From: Bacteroidaceae bacterium
GTDB taxonomy: Bacteria; Bacteroidota; Bacteroidia; Bacteroidales; Bacteroidaceae
Length of the DNA stretch: 64,000 nt
NCBI GenBank assembly: GCA_017960985.1
Contig: JAGCYD010000028.1
Coordinates: 1-64,000, forward strand
Reading direction: 5' to 3'
The notes beneath the pieces were generated by a model. The model did not search any database and was not told the DNA's origin. It saw only the letters and a list, made by a program, of their open reading frames with translations. Of the stretch, positions 35,781 through 45,306 are shown in pieces. A program made the translations under genes and the position numbers. How positions within the stretch are numbered: position 1 is the first letter of the stretch; each line of letters starts with the position of its first letter.

Positions 35781-36404
35781 ATGGCAATAAAGTTTCAATA
35801 TAACAAGACATCGCTTCAGCAGATTGAGAAGAACCTCAAAATGCGCCAGCGTACCTTGCCCATTATCAAGAGCAAGGAAACGGCGTTGCGCCTTGAGGTG
35901 AAGAAATGCAAGGAGGAGGCCGAGGAACTTGAGCGTAAACTTCAGAAACAGATTGCCGGATACGAACGAATGTATGCTCTTTGGGGTGAGTTCGACGCAT
36001 CGCTGGTAAGTTTGAAGGATGTAGAGATGGATGTGAAGAAGATTGCGGGTGTGCGTGTCCCTATTCTTACTAACATCCAATTGGCAGTGCGTCCTTTTGG
36101 TTTGTTCAGTGCCCCCAAGTGGTACTTTGACGGAATTAATCTGTTACAAGGCCTGGCCAAGACTGCCGTAGAACGGGAGTTTGTGATGGCCAAAACGGGT
36201 CTGCTTGAACATGCTCGAAAGAAGACTACTCAGAAGGTTAACCTTTTTGAGAAGGTGCAGATCCCGGGTTTTCAGGAAGCGGTGCGCAAGATTAAGCGAT
36301 TCATGGAGGACGAGGAAAACCTATCCAAGTCTTCTCAGAAGATATTGAAGTCCTTGCAGCAGAAGCGCAAGGCTGAGGAAGAAGGAAAGGAGGCCACGGC
36401 ATGA
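35781..36404 (+). CDS. atpD: V-type ATP synthase subunit D
   Basis: Central rotor shaft subunit, 207 aa, mostly two long helices: N-terminal KFQYNKTSLQQIEKNLKMRQ and C-terminal EHARKKTTQKVNLFEKVQIP, the latter the D-subunit signature. It overlaps the atpI start by 4 bases (ATGA). Confidence 0.93.
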   Translation: MAIKFQYNKTSLQQIEKNLKMRQRTLPIIKSKETALRLEVKKCKEEAEELERKLQKQIAGYERMYALWGEFDASLVSLKDVEMDVKKIAGVRVPILTNIQLAVRPFGLFSAPKWYFDGINLLQGLAKTAVEREFVMAKTGLLEHARKKTTQKVNLFEKVQIPGFQEAVRKIKRFMEDEENLSKSSQKILKSLQQKRKAEEEGKEATA

Positions 36405-38227
36405 TAGAGAAAATGAAGAAACTCACCTTCCTGGTCTATCATCGGGAATACGAGGATTTCCTCCACCGTCTGCAAGACCTTGGTGTCATGCATGTAGTGA
36501 CGAGTGAGGTCAATCCGCAGCAGTCTGAAACTATTTCGGGTTATGTGGAGCAGATAAAGCAACTGACCGCTCTGCAAAAGGAAATGAAAACCTTGCTTGC
36601 TGCAGCAAAAGACCTTAAGGTGTCTAAAGACCTTAAGGACTTTAAGGACCTACTTCCACTTACTGCTCGTTTCGAGCATCTAGCCGATTTACGCCAGCAA
36701 GATACGAGGCAGCAGGCCCAGCTGACTCAGTTGGAGCCTTGGGGCGATTTCGACCCCGAACTGGTACAGAAGAAACTTTCTGCTGCCGGTTGTGAGTTGC
36801 AGTTCTATGTGGCTCCAGCCAAGGTGTTCAAGAAAGAAATAGAGGGACATTTCCCCGTTATGGCTGTTAGCGAGATGAGTAAGAATATTTACTTTGTACT
36901 AGTGGCCCATGATGAGGAAAGCGAGTTACCTGCAACTCATGTTTCTTTGCCTGCCGTATCGTTGAGTAAACTGCAAGCAGAGCATGAGGCGCTGACGCAG
37001 GAATTGGAAAAGGAAACCGAATTTCTGACCCAACTCTCGCAAGAGAATCTGTCGAGCGTGGAAGAGGCTTTGCGCGTGCTGAATGCTAAAATGCAATTCG
37101 ATACTGTGAAGGAAGGAACTTCTACCGCTGCTGCCGACCATTTGATGGTCCTCAACGGCTGGTTCCCTGCTGTTAAGCAGACTGAACTGGAGCAGGCCTT
37201 TAGCGACGATGCTGCTTGGTATGAAATTAGTAACCCTACACCTGATGATGACATACCCATCTGCTTGAAGAACAATCGTTTCTTCCGTCTCTTCGAGATG
37301 ATTACGAAGTTGTACATGTTGCCGAAGTATAACGAACTGGACTTGACTCCGTTCTTTGCTCCTTTCTACATCGTCTTCTTCGGGCTTTGTTTGGGCGACT
37401 CGGGCTATGGATTGTTTATTACGGTGGCGGTATTGCTTACGAAATTGTTCGTCAAGAACATGAGTGACGGACTGCGCGCAGCCCTCAATCTGCTGCTAAC
37501 GATGGGCATATCGGCCTTTGTGTTTGGATTTCTCTCGGGTGCCTTCTTCGGTTTCAACCTCTATGACCCGAAAGATGTGCTGAATACCCCATTCTTCGAC
37601 AAGATTGGTGCAGCCGTATCGCTTGATAACAGCCAGATGTTCAACCTCTCACTGATCCTTGGCTTCATCCAGATTGTGTTTGGTATGATATTGAAGGTTG
37701 TGAACAAAGCTATACAGTTTGGCGCCCGTTATTCGGTGTCCAGCTTTGCTTGGTTACTCGTCGTATTGTCTGGTGCAGTCATCATGTTCCTTCCACAATA
37801 TGCTTCTATAGCCAAATGGGTGGCTATCGCTGCAATGGTTATGGCATTTTGCTACAATAGCCCCGATGCTTACAAGAAACCACTTACAGCATTGCCTCTG
37901 AACATAGGTCTTGGTTTATGGGATGCCTACAACATGGCAACGGGAATGCTCGGCGACATGCTTTCTTATATCCGTCTCTTTGCACTCGGATTGTCAGGCG
38001 GTATCGTAGCCTCGGTGTTCAATAGCCTTGCTGCAGGTTTCGCCCCAGATAATATCATTCTGGGTCCCCTGGTGATGATTATCATTTTCGTCTTCGGTCA
38101 TGCCCTAAATATGTTCATGAATGTACTTGGTGCTTTCGTACATCCTATGCGTCTGACCTTTGTAGAGTTCTTTAAGAACTCCGGGTACGAGGGCGGTGGA
38201 CTGGAATACACTCCGTTTAAGAGATAA
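36401..38227 (+). CDS. atpI: V-type ATP synthase subunit I
   Basis: Membrane stator subunit of 608 aa forming the ion half-channels beside the K ring. Residues about 1-315 are cytoplasmic with coiled coils; about 330-590 hold seven or so membrane helices, including FFGLCLGDSGYGLF and MLSYIRLFALGLSGGIVA with the conserved Arg. Residues about 70-83 are encoded by a short repeat (KDLKVSKDLKDFKDL) that also occurs in btuF, sitting in the coiled-coil arm where extra length is tolerable. Confidence 0.95.
   Translation: MIEKMKKLTFLVYHREYEDFLHRLQDLGVMHVVTSEVNPQQSETISGYVEQIKQLTALQKEMKTLLAAAKDLKVSKDLKDFKDLLPLTARFEHLADLRQQDTRQQAQLTQLEPWGDFDPELVQKKLSAAGCELQFYVAPAKVFKKEIEGHFPVMAVSEMSKNIYFVLVAHDEESELPATHVSLPAVSLSKLQAEHEALTQELEKETEFLTQLSQENLSSVEEALRVLNAKMQFDTVKEGTSTAAADHLMVLNGWFPAVKQTELEQAFSDDAAWYEISNPTPDDDIPICLKNNRFFRLFEMITKLYMLPKYNELDLTPFFAPFYIVFFGLCLGDSGYGLFITVAVLLTKLFVKNMSDGLRAALNLLLTMGISAFVFGFLSGAFFGFNLYDPKDVLNTPFFDKIGAAVSLDNSQMFNLSLILGFIQIVFGMILKVVNKAIQFGARYSVSSFAWLLVVLSGAVIMFLPQYASIAKWVAIAAMVMAFCYNSPDAYKKPLTALPLNIGLGLWDAYNMATGMLGDMLSYIRLFALGLSGGIVASVFNSLAAGFAPDNIILGPLVMIIIFVFGHALNMFMNVLGAFVHPMRLTFVEFFKNSGYEGGGLEYTPFKR
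36607..36651. repeat. In-frame AAAGACCTTAAGG-type repeat inside atpI
   Basis: A 33-base core matches 28 of 33 bases with one at 58027-58059 in btuF. Both are read in the same frame (KDLKVSKDLKD here). It contains AGGACTTTAAGGACCT-like partial palindromes. Confidence 0.6.
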
Positions 38228-38254
38228 AAGAAGAAATAAAAATTATAAACTTAA

Positions 38255-38731
<477 letters not shown>

Positions 38732-38774
38732 TTAGCATAGATAATCCTAGCAAGAGAAAGATTATTCTGAGTAT

Positions 38775-38800
38775 AAAGCCTTCCCCTAGGGGAGGGCTTT
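38775..38800. terminator. Bidirectional terminator between atpK and porE
   Basis: AAAGCCTTCCCC pairs with GGGGAGGGCTTT, flanked by A/T-rich runs on both sides, and lies between the convergent ends of atpK and porE (2 bases from the porE stop). Confidence 0.85.
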
Positions 38801-38801
38801 A

Positions 38802-40811
38802 TTATTCTTCTGTATCATCTTTCCTCATCAGGAAGTCCATGCCGTAGGTAGTACGGAGTACACGAAATTCAGTACGACGGTTCAAAGCATTACAGATTTC
38901 CTGTTTCTCTACATCCTCGATGGTCAAGATGTAAGCCTCAGTCAGCGTGTCGCCCTCAGTTAGGAAAGGATTCTGTTCGGCAATTTTCCGGGTGACAATT
39001 TTCGGACGGGTTTCACCGTAACCCATAGGCGAAAGACGGTCTTCAGCAATGCCATGGTCGATAAGGTAGTGCACTACGCTCTCGGCACGGCGCTGACTGA
39101 GTCGTTCGTTATAGGCGTCTGGACCACGATAGTCGCAATGACTGGCTAATTCGATGGTGATGTTGGGATTCTCGTTTAGCAAATCGACAAGTGAGTCGAG
39201 TGCCTGGGTGCTATTAGGAGTAAGTACGGCACTATCGAACTCGTAAAATACATTGCGTACAAGTACGGGGGCGGAGATATTAGCCAAAGGAAACTGTAAA
39301 ACATACTCACGGCTAATTGAGCTGGTGTCGATGCGCAATTCTTCTTTATGATTGAGGTATCCTTTGCAAGTTCCGAGAAAGACATAATCTACATTTGGCT
39401 GAATTTCCTGTACAAAGGAACCATCTCCACGGACATTTAGTTTAAGATTTGTACCATCGTTTCCAACCATATAAACAAGTGCCTGAGGTAGCTCGTACCC
39501 ATCTTTTTCATACACCCATCCTTTGACGGTCTGTAATATCTCAGGACACTCGAAAGAGAAGATATGATCCCAGCCACGGGCGTCGCCACGATTTGAAGAG
39601 AAGAATCCTCGGTTGTGTACTCCCTCAAAAGTCATACCGAAATCATCGCCACTGGAGTTCATGGGGTATCTCAGGTTCTCAATTTTCCATGTTTCACTGC
39701 TATCCTGTCGTGCGCAGAATAAGTCCAAACCTCCCATACCCACATGGCCGTTGGAAGAGAAATAGAGGTCACCATTGGGACGGAATACGGGAAACATTTC
39801 ATCTCCTTCGGAGTTAATGGGTTCTCCGAGGTTCTCCACACCGCCTATGCCGTTCTCAGTGAGGGCGATTCGCCAGATATCCAATCCGCCAAGGCCTCCT
39901 GGCATATCACTGGTAAAGTAGAGCCATCTCCCGTCTGGAGAAACTGCTGGGTGAGCATAACTGGAAAGCGTATCCTTGCTGATTTCTACCAGTTGGGGCT
40001 TTCCCCATGACGCATCACTACGCGTACTACTGTAAATCTCTGCAAAACGAGGATAATCTGAGTCGTACGAACAACGGGTGAAGTACATGGTTTTCCCGTC
40101 GGGTGAAAAACAACATGCCCCTTCGTCGTAGTCGCTGTTCACTTCCGACTCTATCTGCTCGGGGCTCTGCCATTTCCCTTTTTCGTCCTTCTTGGCCATA
40201 AACAGGTCGCCGGATTTCGTTCCGGTTATGCCGCTGATTTCGTTGCCGGAGGCTTGCGGTCGGGTCGAACTAAGGTAAAGGTTATCCCATTGGTCGCCAT
40301 AGAGTACGGGGCTGAAGTCCGAGCGCCTGGAATTGAACAGAGGTTCTTTCTTGACGGTGTAGTTTGTTGGACGGTTTTTCCAGAATTGTGCCTGTGTACA
40401 ACCTTGTATGCCATGCTGCGCAAGTGGTTCGTTGGGAACGATTTCGAGGAACTTTTCGTAGTTCTTCGTCGCGTTTTTGTAGTCCCCCTGTCGGTGCTGC
40501 ATCTGGGCCAAATAGAGTATGGCCATGGAATCAGTGTATTTGTAACGAATGGCATTTTGGTAAGCACCGATAGCCTTTGCGGTATAATTAATACGGCGAT
40601 AGCATTCTGCCATTTTCCAGGCGCGTTCTCCGCGCTTCACCTTATCCTTTACGGCCGTCCGACTATAACCTTTTTTGTATTCGGCAGCTGCGTCGAAGTA
40701 TTCTCCGATGGCAAAAAAGGCATCCCCTTTCTTAATGTTTGTCTCGGCTCCACAACCAGAAAGAAGGACAAGGAACAAGGTTAAGGTGAGTATATATCCC
40801 GCGCGTTTCAT
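38802..40811 (-). CDS. porE: Type IX secretion protein PorE (TPR, beta-propeller, OmpA domain)
   Basis: A 669-aa lipoprotein. Lipobox LLSGC (Cys20). Residues about 24-160 are TPR repeats (GDAFFAIGEYFDAAAEYKKG), about 170-430 a PD40/WD40-like propeller with repeated FSPDGKTMYFT, VSPDGRWLYFTSD and FRPNGDLYFSSNG motifs, about 430-510 a carboxypeptidase-regulatory-like domain, and about 520-650 an OmpA peptidoglycan-binding domain (NVFYEFDSAVLTPNSTQ, ELASHCDYRGPDAYNERLSQ in part). This domain order and length match PorE (PG1058) of Porphyromonas, thought to anchor the type IX machinery to peptidoglycan. Its upstream region contains the palindrome ACGCGCGCGT. Confidence 0.87.
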   Translation of the reverse strand: MKRAGYILTLTLFLVLLSGCGAETNIKKGDAFFAIGEYFDAAAEYKKGYSRTAVKDKVKRGERAWKMAECYRRINYTAKAIGAYQNAIRYKYTDSMAILYLAQMQHRQGDYKNATKNYEKFLEIVPNEPLAQHGIQGCTQAQFWKNRPTNYTVKKEPLFNSRRSDFSPVLYGDQWDNLYLSSTRPQASGNEISGITGTKSGDLFMAKKDEKGKWQSPEQIESEVNSDYDEGACCFSPDGKTMYFTRCSYDSDYPRFAEIYSSTRSDASWGKPQLVEISKDTLSSYAHPAVSPDGRWLYFTSDMPGGLGGLDIWRIALTENGIGGVENLGEPINSEGDEMFPVFRPNGDLYFSSNGHVGMGGLDLFCARQDSSETWKIENLRYPMNSSGDDFGMTFEGVHNRGFFSSNRGDARGWDHIFSFECPEILQTVKGWVYEKDGYELPQALVYMVGNDGTNLKLNVRGDGSFVQEIQPNVDYVFLGTCKGYLNHKEELRIDTSSISREYVLQFPLANISAPVLVRNVFYEFDSAVLTPNSTQALDSLVDLLNENPNITIELASHCDYRGPDAYNERLSQRRAESVVHYLIDHGIAEDRLSPMGYGETRPKIVTRKIAEQNPFLTEGDTLTEAYILTIEDVEKQEICNALNRRTEFRVLRTTYGMDFLMRKDDTEE

Positions 40812-40997
40812 TCTTCATATAATAACGCGCGCGTATTGGGTTTATTGTGTTGTATAATATAGTTCAATTTGATGAAAGAAGGCTCGATGTGGGTTGTTGA
40901 TATCGGGATTTCGATTGTTTTTTATCGTTTTGTGCGGTTGTATGGAAAAGAAGTCTTATCTTTACACGCAAGTTTACATATTTTTCAGCCTTTTACC

Positions 40998-43325
40998 ATG
41001 AAAAAACTTTGGATTTACCTAGCCCTTATTGCGACGATTTTAATGCCGCCCATACGGCTGATGGCAGACACTTATACCAAGTATATGTTTGTCTATTTCC
41101 CGTCGAATAGCGACGAGAATATTTATTACGCATTGTCCGATGACGGTTTCAACTATACCCCGTACAATAATGGACAGCGCATTGTTGCTGCCGACACAGT
41201 TTCGGTTAAGAATGGTTTACGCGACCCACATATTCTTCGCGCTCATGACGGGTGGTTCTATATGGTGGCCACGGATATGAAGTCTAGTGAGGGTTGGAGC
41301 TCAAATCGTGGTATGGTACTTATGAAGTCAAAGGACTTGATACATTGGGAACACTCTACGGTCCATTTCCCTACCAAATACCAAGGAACAAACTTTGCGA
41401 ATGTTACTCGAGTTTGGGCTCCTGAGACTATCTATGACCCCATTGCAGGTAAGTATATGGTTTATTATTCTTTGCTTACAAACGATGGCACGATAACTTA
41501 CGATAAGGTATATTATAACTATGCAAACGATGACTTCACCGATTTATTAGGAGAGCCTCAGCTCCTTTTTGATCGCGGGGCATCAACAATAGACATGGAT
41601 ATAGTCCTGTCCAATGGAGTATATCATGCTTTTTATAAAAATGAGAATGATGGCGGAATTAGCAAGGTGACCGCTTCCCGACTGACGGCGGAGCCTGATA
41701 GTGTGTTAGGTAGCCAGTGGAGTACACCTTCTGGTAAGTTGCAGCAAACCAATGTGGCTGTTGAGGGAGCTGGCGTTTTTCAGTTAATTGATGGCAGTGC
41801 ATGGGTTCTGATGTACGACTGTTATAGCAATGGATATTATCAATTCTGTACCAGTACTGATTTGAGTACATTTACATGGGTACAGAATACATATACCAGT
41901 GGGGCTTTCACGCCTCGCCATGGTACAGTAATCCCTATTACCGATGCCGAGCTTGCCATGATGGATAAGGCCTTAGGTAATAGCCTTGAGGACCGCGAAG
42001 AGGCTGTTAAGGATGCAAGTCTTACAAATCCCATCTTGACTGATTTTATTATAAATGGCGAAATGAACAGTGGTACGACAGGGTGGAGTACAACTACGGG
42101 AGCCAGAAATCATTTGACGGCAACCAATCAGGGTGATGATTTCAATGTACCATTCTTGGAGAATTGGGATCCCTCGTCGTTTATAGGTAAGATTTATCAG
42201 GTGGTAAGCAATATTCCCAATGGTACTTATTCGTTGAATATTGCTGCTTTCGTCAATACCTTTGGTAATGGAACCCAGCAGTATGTCTATGCCAATGACG
42301 AAAAAGTCTATCTCACCAGCGCAACCCCTACGGACTACAAGATTGTAGTATATGTTAGCGATAATACATTGGAGGTCGGCTTGTGTCAGACCGCGGCTGT
42401 TGCCAATTGGATAGGAATTGATAATGTCCGTTTGACATATTATTGTGCAGAGAATAATGTAAGTGCAGTACAATCTTTGCTTGTTGAGCAGCAAAATGCA
42501 GAACTCATAAGCGAATTGCTTGCGGAAATTGCCGTGGCTGAGCCTCTTGGGGTAGATGTATCTTCGGCCCGGGCTCTTACGAGTAAGGTTGGTCTGACCT
42601 CAGAAGAAGTGGATGAGGCCGTCAAGACTCTAAAGGTAGAAGAATATAATACGGTGATATCCACTTATACTGACAATCAAACATCATTGTTGGGTAATTG
42701 GACCACAAATAATCAGATAACGAGAAATGGACAGCATTACAATGGCACATCAAATTCCGGTTATTGGGAACAAAATGACGGTTGGGGTGGCTCTGCATGG
42801 AGTATGAGTATGACACAGACCATTACCTTGCCTGCAGGAGAGTATGTGTTGAAATGTGCTGGTCGTGCAGCATCGGAGAATGTCATGGCTACCATGTCGG
42901 CTGCCGATCAAATTGTTCGTTTCCCTAGTAAGGGTGATGTGGGTTATGGTATTGATACTTCTGGCGCAACAAATTTCTCAGCCAATGGCATCTATGCCAA
43001 CAATAACAAAGGTCGCGGTTGGGAATGGCGCTATCTTCCTCTGTCTCTATCTACATCTACGACAGTAACAATAACACTCAGCGCTGTTGTTAGCAATGCC
43101 ACCTATCAGTGGGCAAGTATGACGGGATTCTCGATACTGCGCAAGCCGATTCTTGTGGGTGATATTGATAGTAATGGAAGTGTGACTATTGCCGATGTCC
43201 CAGTTCTTGTCAGACAATTACTAGATGGTACGATTGTGACCACAATCAATGATGTGAATGAGGATGGGTATCTTACTCTTGCCGATGTGACGGAACTTGT
43301 CAATGCCATACTTGCTACTCCTTGA
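40998..43325 (+). CDS. Secreted GH43-like glycosidase with dockerin-like end
   Basis: A 775-aa exported enzyme, probably acting on arabinose- or xylose-containing plant glycans. Signal peptide MKKLWIYLALIATILMPPIRLMA; the ATG at 40998 is chosen because it starts this peptide. The catalytic five-blade propeller (about 25-325) shows the three GH43 acids in LRDPHILRAHD, STIDMDIVL and VAVEGAGVFQL, plus RVWAPETIYDP. Two beta-sandwich, carbohydrate-binding-like domains follow (about 345-490 and 565-715). The end has two calcium-loop repeats, GDIDSNGSVTIADVPVLV and NEDGYLTLADVTELVNAI, a type I dockerin-like pair. Subfamily and exact substrate cannot be told. Confidence 0.82.
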   Translation: MKKLWIYLALIATILMPPIRLMADTYTKYMFVYFPSNSDENIYYALSDDGFNYTPYNNGQRIVAADTVSVKNGLRDPHILRAHDGWFYMVATDMKSSEGWSSNRGMVLMKSKDLIHWEHSTVHFPTKYQGTNFANVTRVWAPETIYDPIAGKYMVYYSLLTNDGTITYDKVYYNYANDDFTDLLGEPQLLFDRGASTIDMDIVLSNGVYHAFYKNENDGGISKVTASRLTAEPDSVLGSQWSTPSGKLQQTNVAVEGAGVFQLIDGSAWVLMYDCYSNGYYQFCTSTDLSTFTWVQNTYTSGAFTPRHGTVIPITDAELAMMDKALGNSLEDREEAVKDASLTNPILTDFIINGEMNSGTTGWSTTTGARNHLTATNQGDDFNVPFLENWDPSSFIGKIYQVVSNIPNGTYSLNIAAFVNTFGNGTQQYVYANDEKVYLTSATPTDYKIVVYVSDNTLEVGLCQTAAVANWIGIDNVRLTYYCAENNVSAVQSLLVEQQNAELISELLAEIAVAEPLGVDVSSARALTSKVGLTSEEVDEAVKTLKVEEYNTVISTYTDNQTSLLGNWTTNNQITRNGQHYNGTSNSGYWEQNDGWGGSAWSMSMTQTITLPAGEYVLKCAGRAASENVMATMSAADQIVRFPSKGDVGYGIDTSGATNFSANGIYANNNKGRGWEWRYLPLSLSTSTTVTITLSAVVSNATYQWASMTGFSILRKPILVGDIDSNGSVTIADVPVLVRQLLDGTIVTTINDVNEDGYLTLADVTELVNAILATP

Positions 43326-43342
43326 GGATATTGGATTTGTCC

Positions 43343-45184
43343 TTATGGAGTTTCCGAGACTTTACGCGTGCTGTTGTCTGCCAAGACGGTAGACACAATT
43401 TCTGTCACCATCTGCTTCAGTTCGTCGATGAATTGCTTGGCTTCGTATTCACGATGCTCAATTTGGCGTAGTTTGCGTTCCCATATACCTGTGAGTTCAG
43501 CGCTTTTGAGTAGTTCCTCATGAATAATCCCGATGAGTTCCACACCAGTAGGAGTGGCGATGAGGTTCTTTTTCTCCTTACGGATATAACGACGGCGGAA
43601 GAGTGTCTCGATGATGGCTGCTCGGGTAGAAGGTCGTCCGATGCCGTTTTCTTTGAGCGCATCTCGCAACTCCTCGTTGTCAACAAACTTTCCGGCAGTT
43701 TCCATTGCCCGTAATAATGTGGCCTCGGTGTAGGGCTTGGGTGGCGTGGTTTGTTTTTCGGCCAATTCAGGAGTATGCGGACCTGATTCTCCTTTTGTGA
43801 AAGCGGGAAGGGACTTTTCCTCCACTCCTCCTTCTGTCTCTCCCGAAGTGGAGAGATTAGAGGATTGCGGGTTATCTTTTTCCCACAAAATCTTCCATGC
43901 TGGGTCTGTAATATGTTTTCCTGTGGCTTTGAATCTTATCTTACCTACCTCACCTAATACCGTGGTTGTGTCGAATGTGCAGTCGGGAAAGAATACCCCG
44001 ATGAAGCGGCGTGCTACAAGGTCGTAAACTTTTTTCTCAACCTCAGTCATGGCTTGTGCATAGACTCCAGTCGGGATGATGGCATGGTGGTCCGTAACTT
44101 TCGACGAATCAAACACCTTTTTGCTTTTAGCCAGAGGCTTTCCCTTGATGCGCTCCATGAGGTGGAAGTAGTCGCGTAGCCCATTCATGATTTGCGGGCA
44201 TTTGGGATAGATATCGTCAGAAAGAAATGTGGTATCTACGCGTGGGTAGGTGGTATATTTCTTTTCGTAGAGGCTCTGGATAAGTTGTAGTGTGAGGTCG
44301 GCAGAGAACCCGTATTTCTTGTTGCATTCCACCTGTAGGGAGGTCAGGTCGAAGAGGCGTGGTGGTGCTTCCGTTCCTTTCTTTTTCTCAACTTTAGTTA
44401 CCGTAAAGGGCAGTTCGCGTACAGCATCCAGTGCCGCTTCACCCTCTTCACGGGTTTTATATCCACGGTCACCTTCCTCCATGACGGCACTGAAGACGAC
44501 ATCACGATACTTCGTTGTTAATACCCAGTAAGGTACAGGGACAAAGTTCTCTATTTCTTGCTGTCGTTTGACGATAAGAGCCAAAGTGGGAGTTTGAACA
44601 CGGCCGATAGATAGTACCTGTTTGTCGCGCCCAGTGTTAGTGCAATACTTCAAAGTGTAAAGGCGGGTGGCATTCATGCCTAATGTCCAGTCGCCGATAG
44701 CACGGCTCAGTCCTGCCTCGTATAGACTTTGGTATTCGCTTTGGTCTTTTAGATTTTGGAATCCCTCACGAATGGCCTCTTCTGTCAGCGAGGATATCCA
44801 CAACCGTTGTACAGGGCATTTAGCTCCAGTCATTTGAATCACCCATCGCTGGATAAGTTCTCCTTCCTGACCGGCATCACCGCAGTTGATAATGCGTTCA
44901 GCCCCCAGCATCAGCCGTTCTATGGTCTTAAATTGCTTCTCAACGCCTTTGTCGGTTTTCAGTTTGATGCCGAATCGTGTTGGAATCATAGGAAGTTGTG
45001 CGAGACTCCACGACTTCCATAACGGATTATATTCGTGAGGTTCCTTCAGTTCGCACAGATGACCAAATGTCCAGGTCACCTGATAACCATTACCTTCCAT
45101 ATATCCGTCGTGTTGCTGGTTTGCTCCCAAAACATGGGCAATGTCACGCCCAACCGACGGTTTTTCAGCGATGCATACAATCAT
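43343..45184 (-). CDS. topB: DNA topoisomerase III
   Basis: Type IA topoisomerase of 613 aa that relaxes and decatenates DNA. Toprim motifs MIVCIAEKPSVGRDIA and NCGDAGQEGELIQRWV, SIGRVQTPTLALIVKRQ, the active-site Tyr in YTTYPRVDTTFLSDD, and IGRPSTRAAIIETLFRRRYI are present. It lacks the C-terminal zinc domains of topoisomerase I. The ATG at 45184 opens with the toprim motif; a TACCTTTG box (45205-45212, minus strand) lies 20 bases upstream, so an in-frame start at 45238 is excluded. TopB is also common on Bacteroidetes mobile elements, but nothing else here suggests one. Confidence 0.93.
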   Translation of the reverse strand: MIVCIAEKPSVGRDIAHVLGANQQHDGYMEGNGYQVTWTFGHLCELKEPHEYNPLWKSWSLAQLPMIPTRFGIKLKTDKGVEKQFKTIERLMLGAERIINCGDAGQEGELIQRWVIQMTGAKCPVQRLWISSLTEEAIREGFQNLKDQSEYQSLYEAGLSRAIGDWTLGMNATRLYTLKYCTNTGRDKQVLSIGRVQTPTLALIVKRQQEIENFVPVPYWVLTTKYRDVVFSAVMEEGDRGYKTREEGEAALDAVRELPFTVTKVEKKKGTEAPPRLFDLTSLQVECNKKYGFSADLTLQLIQSLYEKKYTTYPRVDTTFLSDDIYPKCPQIMNGLRDYFHLMERIKGKPLAKSKKVFDSSKVTDHHAIIPTGVYAQAMTEVEKKVYDLVARRFIGVFFPDCTFDTTTVLGEVGKIRFKATGKHITDPAWKILWEKDNPQSSNLSTSGETEGGVEEKSLPAFTKGESGPHTPELAEKQTTPPKPYTEATLLRAMETAGKFVDNEELRDALKENGIGRPSTRAAIIETLFRRRYIRKEKKNLIATPTGVELIGIIHEELLKSAELTGIWERKLRQIEHREYEAKQFIDELKQMVTEIVSTVLADNSTRKVSETP

Positions 45185-45204
45185 ATTCGTTTGTTCGTAT
45201 GTAG

Positions 45205-45212
45205 CAAAGGTA
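45205..45212 (-). promoter_or_regulatory. -7 promoter box of topB
   Basis: TACCTTTG on the minus strand, 20 bases before the ATG at 45184. Confidence 0.5.
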
Positions 45213-45253
45213 ATGAAAAATGGTGAAAATGCCGTCAAGATGTTTCTTGTTTA

Positions 45254-45285
45254 TTTGCATTTGCACATGATTTACACTAACTTTG
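45254..45285 (+). promoter_or_regulatory. Promoter of the GH43-LamG gene
   Basis: TTTG (45254-45257) and TAACTTTG (45278-45285) are 20 bases apart; the ATG follows 21 bases after the box. Confidence 0.65.
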
Positions 45286-45306
45286 TTCCGAATATGATGC
45301 CCGACC

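Noticed and set aside
43343..45184. topB as a marker of an integrated conjugative element
   Set aside because: No mobilisation, tra or integrase genes are nearby, and TopB is also a normal chromosomal gene.
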